A stretch of 8,662 bases of DNA, from contig JADFGC010000054.1 in the NCBI GenBank assembly GCA_022567895.1, positions 1 to 8,662 on the forward strand, in the 5' to 3' direction. Below are positions 1-5,489 of the stretch, piece by piece. Below the pieces are notes generated by a model. It was not told the origin of the DNA, did no database searches, and saw only the letters and a list, made by a program, of their open reading frames with translations. The translations under genes and the position numbers were made by a program. The stretch comes from DRGT01 sp022567895. Lineage in GTDB: Archaea; Thermoproteota; Nitrososphaeria; Nitrososphaerales; Nitrosopumilaceae. Position 1 is the first letter of the stretch. Every line of letters starts with the position of its first letter.

Positions 1-277
1 GTTCTATTTCGGCCGATTTTAGTGATGGTGGCTTTCCATCAAAAACGTAAACTGGCTTTATTCCAAGAGATAAGAAATTGATATTTCTGTAGAATAGTCC
101 GCTTAGATGACTAGTTACTCTTCCACTTGAATCAGATAAATGACTACCATCAGGACCTCTGATAATTGCTAAAAATTGGTATATTGCATTGTATGCATCT
201 ATAGCAACTACTTTAGATGCAAATGATTCTAATTTTGTTTTTTCTCTAACAACAAGAGGTTTAAGATCTAATCCCAT
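1..277 (-). CDS. fen: Flap endonuclease 1 (FEN1), N-terminal part, cut by window edge
   Basis: Structure-specific nuclease that removes 5' flaps during Okazaki-fragment maturation and base-excision repair, normally working on the PCNA clamp. The window holds the first 92 codons of a protein that is usually about 340 residues. The start is an ATG at 275-277, giving MGLDLKPLVVREK, the conserved FEN1 N-terminus in which Gly2 becomes important after Met removal. The N-domain motifs are clear: VVAIDAYNAIYQFL with the metal ligand Asp27, the substrate-binding stretch IIRGPDGSHLSD, and GIKPVYVFDGKPP with metal ligand Asp80. Both Asp positions match the numbering known for archaeal FEN1. It is divergent from the tRNA gene, with about 70 bp between them. 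The rest of the gene lies left of the window. Identification is very secure. Confidence 0.97.
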   Translation of the reverse strand, partial: MGLDLKPLVVREKTKLESFASKVVAIDAYNAIYQFLAIIRGPDGSHLSDSSGRVTSHLSGLFYRNINFLSLGIKPVYVFDGKPPSLKSAEIE

Positions 278-349
278 CTTCTGTTTTAGTTTTTTGCACT
301 GATACTAATGATGTTTTTCTTTATTTGGGAGATAATTTCAAGAATTATT

Positions 350-431
350 GCCAGGTTAGCCAAGTGGTAAGGCGGCCGTCTCGAAAACGGCTGCGCGCAA
401 GCGCACAGGGGTTCAAATCCCTTACCTGGCG
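350..431 (+). tRNA. tRNA-Ser (anticodon CGA)
   Basis: Class II tRNA reading the UCG serine codon. The acceptor stem pairs GCCAGGT (350-356) with ACCTGGC (424-430), followed by discriminator G431, the base expected for tRNA-Ser. The D stem is GCC/GGC. The anticodon arm is GCCGT-CTCGAAA-ACGGC with CGA at loop positions 34-36. A long variable arm (TGCGC..GCGCA) marks it as a class II tRNA. The T arm contains the standard TTCAAAT loop. No intron is visible and CCA is not encoded (GCCT follows). No att-like duplication of its 3' end was seen elsewhere in the window, so it does not appear to be the integration site used here. Confidence 0.97.
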
Positions 432-491
432 CCTTTAATCTGGAAAAAATTTGGAAATTTAATTAAATTGATCCAAAATAACTTAATTCAA

Positions 492-596
492 ATGAAATAT
501 GCTAGATATAAATGCAAAATTTGCAGTATTCCCTTAACTGAAACTGATGAATATTGTCCTAATTGTGGCGAAGAAGGAATTAAAATTCCTGAATGA
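492..596 (+). CDS. 34-residue zinc-ribbon miniprotein
   Basis: Very small protein that is essentially one zinc ribbon: C8-x2-C11 (CKIC) and C22-x2-C25 (CPNC, followed by Gly), a typical treble-clef/ribbon spacing able to bind one Zn2+. The start is the ATG at 492 (MKYARYKCKIC) and the stop is TGA at 594-596. A TTTAATTAAATTG stretch around 459-471 is a plausible TATA box about 27 nt upstream, fitting a leaderless transcript. It lies 60 bp after the tRNA and ends 4 bp before the converging gene's stop. The partner and role are unknown; such ribbons often contact nucleic acid or other proteins. The paired CxxC motifs in so short a frame make random occurrence unlikely. Confidence 0.72.
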   Translation: MKYARYKCKICSIPLTETDEYCPNCGEEGIKIPE

Positions 597-600
597 AGAA

Positions 601-954
601 TTATTTAGAATCTTTATTTTCGGAATTTTCAGATTTTGATGTGTTTTCTCCACCAGGGCCTACCATGTCTTCCGGTTTTACATCTTGATCCCATTTTCCT
701 CTAACTCCTTTGATTAGTGCAAAAATTCCAGTTCCGATCAAACCAACTACTAGTCCAAAAAACAATAATTTGTCTAGAAACTTTATCTCGCAACTAACAG
801 AAACTGGTGGTTTGTCTTCAAAATACTCAAAACAATCTCCAAATTGCTCAGCTTCTAAAGTTGATACTGCATACTGAGAACCAAAAACCCCTAGCACGAT
901 AAAGCCTACAAAAATGAAGCCAATTCCAATCAAAGTAAATCGAGTATCACTCAC
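601..954 (-). CDS. Small membrane protein with two transmembrane helices
   Basis: Unrecognised 117-residue protein starting at GTG (952-954). Two hydrophobic helices (about residues 7-30 and 62-84) flank a short loop of about 30 residues with two cysteines, Cys41 and Cys55, which could form a disulfide if the loop is outside. The last 33 residues are hydrophilic and rich in Asp, Glu, Ser, Asn and Lys, ending in a low-complexity SKSENSENKDSK tail, probably cytoplasmic. The gene converges on the zinc-ribbon gene with a 4-bp gap and has its own TATA-like box upstream. No enzymatic motif is visible. It is probably a conserved thaumarchaeal membrane protein of unknown function. Confidence 0.8.
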   Translation of the reverse strand: MSDTRFTLIGIGFIFVGFIVLGVFGSQYAVSTLEAEQFGDCFEYFEDKPPVSVSCEIKFLDKLLFFGLVVGLIGTGIFALIKGVRGKWDQDVKPEDMVGPGGENTSKSENSENKDSK

Positions 955-970
955 AAGAATAATCTCTCAA

Positions 971-982
971 AATAGTATTTTA
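971..982 (-). promoter_or_regulatory. TATA-like box of the two-helix membrane protein gene
   Basis: Read on the - strand, TAAAATACTATT lies centred about 23 nt before the GTG start, close to the spacing of an archaeal TATA box for a leaderless mRNA. No Shine-Dalgarno sequence precedes the start. Confidence 0.4.
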
Positions 983-1018
983 CATTTTTGGGAATCAAAT
1001 ACTAGTACACAAAAGTTT

Positions 1019-1480
1019 CTAGCTACTTTCAAGAGATGATTTTAGATTCGATAAAGAATTTTTGTAAAATAAATTCATAAAATTTAGAAATTCCGAAAAT
1101 TCCTTTTTTGTCATCTTTTCACTGTTAAAAAATGATTGCCAAGAAACCTTCATCAATTTTTTTTCTAACGGTGCTATTGAAATTGTGGCATGATACGCAC
1201 GTAAAGGCAATCCGCTTGTTGCAATATATGATAAATAATTTCCATTATTCCATCCAACAATTGTTTCTTCTACATCGTTTCCATCATCAAATGTGATTTT
1301 TCTTATTGCGCCAATTCCGCGTTTTATTTCAGACAAAAAAACTGTTTTTTGAACATCTGATACCCAAAACAGATCAACAATATTGCTAATTTTTTCCCAC
1401 GCTTTGTCATTTGCGACATGAATTAGAATTGATTTTTTTACAGTTCCAGAACGATATTGCTTTTCTTCAGATAAAGACAT
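1019..1480 (-). CDS. SRPBCC (START/polyketide-cyclase fold) family protein
   Basis: 153-residue protein with the layout of the helix-grip SRPBCC superfamily. An N-terminal strand (VKKSILIHVANDKAWEKISNI) is followed by the typical pocket-lining strands around residues 45-110 (GIGAIRKITFDDG, VEETIVGWNNGNYLSY, YHATISIAPLE, MKVSWQSFFN), then a long C-terminal helix (about 125-150, FLNFMNLFYKNSLSNLKSSLE) that closes the pocket. Members bind or modify hydrophobic ligands; the ligand cannot be read from the sequence. The start is ATG (1478-1480). An A/T-rich element (TTTAAAAA, - strand) about 25-30 nt upstream fits a leaderless promoter shared divergently with the coiled-coil gene. No signal peptide is seen, so it is probably cytoplasmic. 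Confidence 0.75.
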   Translation of the reverse strand: MSLSEEKQYRSGTVKKSILIHVANDKAWEKISNIVDLFWVSDVQKTVFLSEIKRGIGAIRKITFDDGNDVEETIVGWNNGNYLSYIATSGLPLRAYHATISIAPLEKKLMKVSWQSFFNSEKMTKKEFSEFLNFMNLFYKNSLSNLKSSLESS

Positions 1481-1565
1481 TTTTCAACTTGGCCTAAACC
1501 AATTTTTAAAGGTTCTAAGAATAAATCAATCTAACACATTTAATGGTCTAATAATTAATTTAATC
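1481..1565. promoter_or_regulatory. Divergent promoter region between SRPBCC and coiled-coil genes
   Basis: This 85-bp spacer separates two diverging start codons. On the + strand CATTTAATG (about 1537-1545) is centred about 25 nt before the ATG at 1566. On the - strand TTTAAAAA (about 1504-1511) lies about 27 nt before the ATG at 1480. Both fit TATA boxes of leaderless archaeal transcripts. No Shine-Dalgarno sequence is seen on either side. Confidence 0.45.
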
Positions 1566-2846
1566 ATGGTTTTTGGATGGGGAAAGAAAAAAGAAAAATC
1601 ACAAGAGATTGAAACTTTACCTTTAGAAAAGCAAATTTCCCTATCTGAAGTAAATAAAATTACAAATGAAATAAAGTCCCTTCGAGAAAAAACGCTAATT
1701 TCTGAGTACAAATCATTTAAAAATAAAATCGATGATCAACTTAAAGAATTAATCAGAATCGCAAAAGAACTAGAAAAAGACAACCTCAAAACTGAAGATA
1801 TAGACAAACATCTTCGAACTATTGTAATGAGGGGAAAACGCCAGGTAATTACTACAATAAACAAAGAGGCTACAGTAGATTTTAACAAAATCAATTCGTA
1901 TGATGATGTACTAAAACTTGATAAAGAAATTTCTCAGGTTTTAAAAAAAATTGGTGACGTTTTAGGAAGACAAACAAGAGTCATTCATATTTTTGCAAAA
2001 AAATATGCTGCTAAATTAAAAAACATTCTTTCTACATTAGATGCTGATGCCAAAGAGCTACATACTATTTTAAAAAATTATAGAAATTTAGAAGAAAATA
2101 TACTTTCAATTTCAGATAATTTAACCCAGATAAATAAAATTAATGTTGATCAACAAACTGGAGAAAAACGATTAATCGAATTAAATGATCAAAAAGTGTC
2201 TTTAATTAAAAAAATAGAATTAGCACAGCAAGAAATTGAAAAACTAAAAGATTCGAAAGAGTATTCAAAATTCCACGAAATACAAGACAGCATTAATAAT
2301 TTACAGTCAGAAAAATCCCGAATCAGTAGTGACATTGATCAACAATTTACAAAAATTTCTCGCCCTCTAACTAAATATGGCTACGTTAGTTCACTTGACA
2401 AACCATTGAAGATCCTAATGGGGAAATTACTTCAAAACCCTTTTGATGTTTTAACTCCAGAAAATAAAGCAAATATTATAATAATTTTACAGTCAACAAG
2501 AAAAGGCGTCCAATCTGGTTTTGTATCAGTTAAAGATATGGAAAAATCTCTAATTCAAATAGATGAAACCACCGAAATTCTTGATAATTTCATTAACAGG
2601 ATCTCTGAGTTTAATTCAAAAAAACAAAAATTACAAAGTGAACTTAAAATTTTCAACATTTCTGAATTAGAAAAAAAACAATCAGAATTATCAAAGGCAA
2701 AAAGTGATCAAGATGATCTTGAAAACAAAATTCATATCTTTGAAAATGAAATCTCAGAATCTAAAACCAAAATTCCTAACATAATCAAAGATATTGAAGG
2801 GAGATTACGAGAAATCTCTTCCACCAAATATACGATTAATCAATAA
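1566..2846 (+). CDS. Long coiled-coil protein, possible membrane-remodelling or scaffold role
   Basis: Unrecognised 426-residue, Lys/Glu-rich, mostly helical protein. It starts with a short hydrophobic tip and Lys cluster (MVFGWGKKKEK). Helical segments (about 25-75 and 115-185) are followed by a strong coiled coil (about 200-260). A more globular middle region (about 262-330, KYGYVSSLDKPLKILMGKLL to TRKGVQSGFVSVKDM) precedes a second coiled coil (about 335-415). No Walker motifs or transmembrane helices are visible, so it is not an SMC/SbcC ATPase despite the superficial similarity. The start ATG is preceded by a TATA-like box and no SD. The JAMM gene follows after 20 bp and is probably co-transcribed. 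The N-terminal tip resembles membrane-inserting N-termini of ESCRT-III/Snf7 proteins, but that is weak. Confidence 0.75.
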   Translation: MVFGWGKKKEKSQEIETLPLEKQISLSEVNKITNEIKSLREKTLISEYKSFKNKIDDQLKELIRIAKELEKDNLKTEDIDKHLRTIVMRGKRQVITTINKEATVDFNKINSYDDVLKLDKEISQVLKKIGDVLGRQTRVIHIFAKKYAAKLKNILSTLDADAKELHTILKNYRNLEENILSISDNLTQINKINVDQQTGEKRLIELNDQKVSLIKKIELAQQEIEKLKDSKEYSKFHEIQDSINNLQSEKSRISSDIDQQFTKISRPLTKYGYVSSLDKPLKILMGKLLQNPFDVLTPENKANIIIILQSTRKGVQSGFVSVKDMEKSLIQIDETTEILDNFINRISEFNSKKQKLQSELKIFNISELEKKQSELSKAKSDQDDLENKIHIFENEISESKTKIPNIIKDIEGRLREISSTKYTINQ

Positions 2847-2866
2847 ATGCTAAATCTAACTAATTT

Positions 2867-3280
2867 TTGATACTAGTACCATTGATATTCAAACGTGAAA
2901 AATTAAAGCGGAAGGTTTCATTAAAAAAAGATGCTAGAGATGGAATTATATCATATTGCAAAATGAAGCATCCAAATGAAGCAGTACTAATTTTGCGTGG
3001 AAAATCCAAAAAAGGCAACATAACAATTGACGGATTAATCATCCCCCCGTTTTCTTATACTGATACAACTTTTGCAGGATTTCCAAGTTCATTTTTACCA
3101 CTTGATACTAGTTATGTTGGAATTGTACATTCACATCCTAAAGGCTCAGAAAAGCCACTAATTACAGACTTGAACAATTTTTTTGGTTTAGTTTTGATAA
3201 TAGTAAAATCGCCTTATGATGATGATGATATTTTTGCATGGGATAGCAAAGGCGACCCAATTGAAATCACTATTGTCTAG
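2867..3280 (+). CDS. JAB/MPN (JAMM) domain protein, divergent motif
   Basis: 137-residue protein with the JAMM metalloprotease fold used for isopeptide (ubiquitin-like) deconjugation. Visible elements are Glu38 in NEAVLILRGKSK, then HSHPKGSEKPLITD with His88, His90 and Asp101 at canonical spacing (HxH-x10-D). The Ser that normally precedes the metal-binding Asp by three residues is Leu98, which may reduce or change catalysis. The N-terminal helix (DARDGIISYCKMKHP) matches the usual position before the Glu. The only in-frame start is a TTG at 2867 (or 2882); no ATG is available. The gene sits 20 bp behind the coiled-coil gene. Fold assignment is fairly secure, catalytic competence uncertain. 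Confidence 0.82.
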   Translation: MILVPLIFKREKLKRKVSLKKDARDGIISYCKMKHPNEAVLILRGKSKKGNITIDGLIIPPFSYTDTTFAGFPSSFLPLDTSYVGIVHSHPKGSEKPLITDLNNFFGLVLIIVKSPYDDDDIFAWDSKGDPIEITIV

Positions 3281-3309
3281 TGGTGAAATTAGAAAAAAAT
3301 TGACAAAAC

Positions 3310-3317
3310 TTTATATG
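3310..3317 (+). promoter_or_regulatory. TATA box of the zinc-ribbon membrane protein gene
   Basis: TTTATATG is centred about 28 nt before the TTG start at 3342. It is a good archaeal TATA box for a leaderless transcript and suggests that the gene pair starting at 3342 has its own promoter, separate from the upstream coiled-coil/JAMM pair. Confidence 0.55.
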
Positions 3318-3341
3318 GTTTTTTAAGAAATTGATAATGAT

Positions 3342-3656
3342 TTGTTTCCATACAAGACTTATTTGATAGTTTTATTTGCATCATTAGGAATTAGTATTGC
3401 ATTGCAAATGGTTCTTCCTTTTCCATATGGTTTAGGAGCTGCTTTAGCAATTTTTATCATATTTCCATTACTACTTCGTAGACGTTACATGAGCGGAATG
3501 CGTGGATATGGCGGTTCAGGATTTGGTGGTGGCGGATTTTTCGGATTAAATCAAAGTGGCGTTTCTATAAAGTACGTCTGTCTTGTTTGCAGCCATCGTT
3601 ACAAAGGGGGTTCTTGTCCTCGATGCGGCTCCAAGATGAAACGTGCTGATTTTTAA
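3342..3656 (+). CDS. Membrane protein with Gly-rich linker and C-terminal zinc ribbon
   Basis: 104-residue protein. Two hydrophobic segments (about residues 5-25 and 29-46) form a membrane hairpin followed by a positive stop (LLRRRYM). A flexible Gly-rich linker (about 51-68, GMRGYGGSGFGGGGFFG) leads to a C-terminal zinc ribbon C80-x2-C83-x8-C92-x2-C95 (CLVC..CPRC). The basic RRR just after helix 2 predicts that the ribbon faces the cytoplasm. The start is a TTG; the nearby ATG at 3337 is in another frame and closes at once. A TATA box is well placed upstream. Its stop lies 13 bp before the next gene's likely ATG. The function is unknown; it could recruit a soluble partner to the membrane. 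Confidence 0.75.
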   Translation: MFPYKTYLIVLFASLGISIALQMVLPFPYGLGAALAIFIIFPLLLRRRYMSGMRGYGGSGFGGGGFFGLNQSGVSIKYVCLVCSHRYKGGSCPRCGSKMKRADF

Positions 3657-3669
3657 TCGTGAAAGAAAG

Positions 3670-3987
3670 ATGGCATTAGAAGAATTAAGAAAAAAGGTCC
3701 TCTATCAAAACTCCATTGAGATATGGATTGGAGCAAGTAAAGAAAAAAACATAGACTGGTTTGATACTGAAAATTACAAAAAATTTATTGCTTTTCTTCT
3801 AAAAAATAATCTAAACATGAAACAAATGTCTATTTGCTTTGATGAATCAGACAAAGCATCTGAGGGTGGTCACAGCAAAAGAGTATTTGCTAACAAGTTG
3901 GCAGCATTCAAGGATGAAAATTCATTATGCTATTCAATAAAATTGAATGATGGTAATATTGAATTAATTCGAAAATTTGACCTCTAG
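3670..3987 (+). CDS. Small conserved-type protein of unknown function (105 aa)
   Basis: Unrecognised soluble protein (MALEELRKKVLYQNSIEIWIGAS to IELIRKFDL) with an alternating alpha/beta look: a strand NSIEIWIGAS, a helix around NYKKFIAFLLKNNLN, then strands MSICFD and SLCYSIKLND. The ATG at 3670 is preferred. The frame stays open to a GTG at 3643, which would overlap the previous gene by 14 bp and add nine residues. It follows the zinc-ribbon membrane protein closely and is probably its operon partner. It ends 2 bp before the converging dppC stop. It has no transmembrane segment and no recognised catalytic motif. Confidence 0.65.
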   Translation: MALEELRKKVLYQNSIEIWIGASKEKNIDWFDTENYKKFIAFLLKNNLNMKQMSICFDESDKASEGGHSKRVFANKLAAFKDENSLCYSIKLNDGNIELIRKFDL

Positions 3988-3989
3988 TT

Positions 3990-5360
3990 TTATTGTCGTT
4001 TTAACTTTGGATTAACGATAGCATCAAGTGCACTTCCCATAAAGACAAATGACAAACCAGTTATGGCAATCATTACTCCTGGGGGAACAATCCACCACCA
4101 CAGCCCTCTTGGAGCCGCACCATGTACATTTGCATCATGAAGCATTTGTCCCCATGTAGGAAATGTTGGATCTCCGAGTCCCAAAAAGCTTAGTCCTGCC
4201 TCTGTAGTAATCGCAGCTGGAACAGAAATAGCTATACTTGCTAATGCATAGGGCAACAATTGTGGAATCATATGTCTTAGAACGATCTTTGAATTTTTTT
4301 GTCCCATCATTATTGATGCTTCAACGTATCCTTTTGTTTTAATTTGCAGAGCCATGCTTCGTGATACCTTTGCAATACCTACCCAACCAAAAATCATCAA
4401 AAATCCAATGATTAGAAAAATACTATTGCTAATTGTTACGGCAAGAATTATCAAAAATGGAAGTGCAGGTAGTGCATAAATTACATCATTAAATCTCATT
4501 AAAGCCTCATCAGTTTTCTTTCCTTTGAAACCTGCATAGACGCCATACAACAACCCCATGGTAACAGAGCCAATGGATACTGCAAGTCCTATGAACAAGG
4601 CTAATGGCGTTCCCCACAACAATCCGATTGCAAGATCACGCCTTAATTCATCAGTGCCCATTAATCCAAATGCTTTTCCACCTACAATCAATTTTGAATT
4701 CAAAATCTCATTTTGTGTTTTTACTCCGTACAGATTTACAAGAAAAATATAGTCTCCTTTCAACACTTCATGTGTATCTAGTTTTGAAAAGATAATATCT
4801 TCTGCTGAAATATTATCAATGGAGAAACCAAATCTCTCCTTTTGTAAAAATAGATTTTTTCGGATTGCTCCATCTGTTGAAAAAATTCTTTCATTATGAA
4901 TAGTTGATGATTTAGAATATGGTAGTGATGTTGAAACAAGTTTTAATTGGTTACCATCGGGTCTAATTATGGACATTTGTAACAATGGTGAGCCGGTATA
5001 TTCTGCAGAAAACTCGTAAATGAAATCATTTGGAAAACTATCATAATCAAAATTTACATTAAATTGATGTGATACAACTGAAACATCATTTAATACCTGA
5101 AATCTCTTATCTGGTTCATCAATAATTTTGTGTTCAGGAATTTTTTCTGACGATAAAAAATTCACCCAAACAGGCATTGAGGTTTTGGGATTCGAAATCC
5201 AACTAGCTGGATTATTCCATTCTTTGAAAGTATCAATGGGTATAAGAATAACGGAAATTATTGAAACCAAAATTAAAATTACAAGTATTCCTATCCCAGC
5301 TAATCCCATTTTACTACGAAGGAATTCTTGTTTAATTTCAGCGGAAGATATTGCACTCAT
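3990..5360 (-). CDS. dppC: ABC transporter permease, DppC/OppC type, with large extra loop domain
   Basis: Inner permease subunit of a peptide/nickel-type (PepT) ABC importer. TM1 lies at about residues 20-41 and the permease core at about 235-445. Family hallmarks are GTDELRRDLAIGLLWGTPLAL, the cytoplasmic EAA loop EASIMMGQKNSKIVLRHMIP (Glu347, Gly353, His363, Pro366), which contacts the ATPases, and LSFLGLGDPTFPTWGQML. At 456 residues it is about 150 longer than usual. The excess lies between TM1 and TM2 (about 45-230), a beta-rich extracytoplasmic domain. The ATG at 5358-5360 directly abuts the TAA of the preceding dppB fragment, so translation was probably coupled. Because dppB is truncated here, this transporter is probably non-functional or dppC is poorly expressed in the integrated state. 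Confidence 0.93.
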   Translation of the reverse strand: MSAISSAEIKQEFLRSKMGLAGIGILVILILVSIISVILIPIDTFKEWNNPASWISNPKTSMPVWVNFLSSEKIPEHKIIDEPDKRFQVLNDVSVVSHQFNVNFDYDSFPNDFIYEFSAEYTGSPLLQMSIIRPDGNQLKLVSTSLPYSKSSTIHNERIFSTDGAIRKNLFLQKERFGFSIDNISAEDIIFSKLDTHEVLKGDYIFLVNLYGVKTQNEILNSKLIVGGKAFGLMGTDELRRDLAIGLLWGTPLALFIGLAVSIGSVTMGLLYGVYAGFKGKKTDEALMRFNDVIYALPALPFLIILAVTISNSIFLIIGFLMIFGWVGIAKVSRSMALQIKTKGYVEASIMMGQKNSKIVLRHMIPQLLPYALASIAISVPAAITTEAGLSFLGLGDPTFPTWGQMLHDANVHGAAPRGLWWWIVPPGVMIAITGLSFVFMGSALDAIVNPKLKRQ

Positions 5361-5486
5361 TTAACCAGTTTTCACCCTTGGATCAAATAGTACGGATTTC
5401 AATGTACTCTTCGAATACTTGTTTACTTCATTACTCTTAATTTTATTTGGTGTGAACAACAGTATTGTATCTAGATAGACCATTGA
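5361..5486 (-). pseudogene. dppB: 3' remnant of dppB-type permease gene, cut by the integrated element
   Basis: An open frame of 41 codons without a start ends in LKSVLFDPRVKTG and a TAA that abuts the dppC ATG. A DPR motif near the C-terminus and a position directly upstream of dppC are what is known for the DppB/OppB partner permease, which should be about 330 residues or more. The frame closes upstream at a stop (5487-5489) inside the integrase gene's 5' end. The rest of dppB is not found in the window. I infer that an element inserted in the 3' part of dppB and displaced its front to the far side of the element. The assignment relies on context and a short motif, so a diverged or unrelated short ORF remains possible. 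Confidence 0.6.
5437..5446 (+). promoter_or_regulatory. Likely TATA box for the integrase, lying inside the dppB remnant
   Basis: TTAATTTTAT is centred about 24 nt before the integrase TTG start. A GGTGTG stretch (5449-5454) could act as a weak ribosome-binding site. Because this DNA is on the dppB side of the presumed crossover, integrase expression in the integrated state would be driven by host sequence. Confidence 0.4.
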
Positions 5487-5489
5487 CTA
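5461..5489. other. Presumed left attachment site (attL) with 10-bp palindrome TATCTAGATA
   Basis: A perfect palindrome, TATCTAGATA (5468-5477), lies where the dppB remnant reading frame ends and the integrase frame begins. Both genes therefore read TAT CTA GAT (Tyr-Leu-Asp) through the same bases on opposite strands. Tyrosine recombinases use core sites with inverted arms near such junctions. No second copy was seen in the remaining 3.2 kb of the window, so attR would be further right. Exact borders of the core cannot be set from one end. Confidence 0.5.

Noticed and set aside
350..431. tRNA-Ser as integration site of the element
   Set aside because: The integrase lies about 5 kb away behind intact host genes, and no repeat of the tRNA 3' end was seen in the window.
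1526..1711. 61-codon - strand frame over the start of the coiled-coil gene
   Set aside because: It covers the divergent promoter region and is antisense to a long real gene.
1566..2846. SbcC/SMC-type ATPase
   Set aside because: The coiled coils are similar in composition, but no Walker A, signature or Walker B motif is present.
4558..5364. Several + strand frames inside dppC
   Set aside because: They are shadows of the strongly conserved permease on the other strand.
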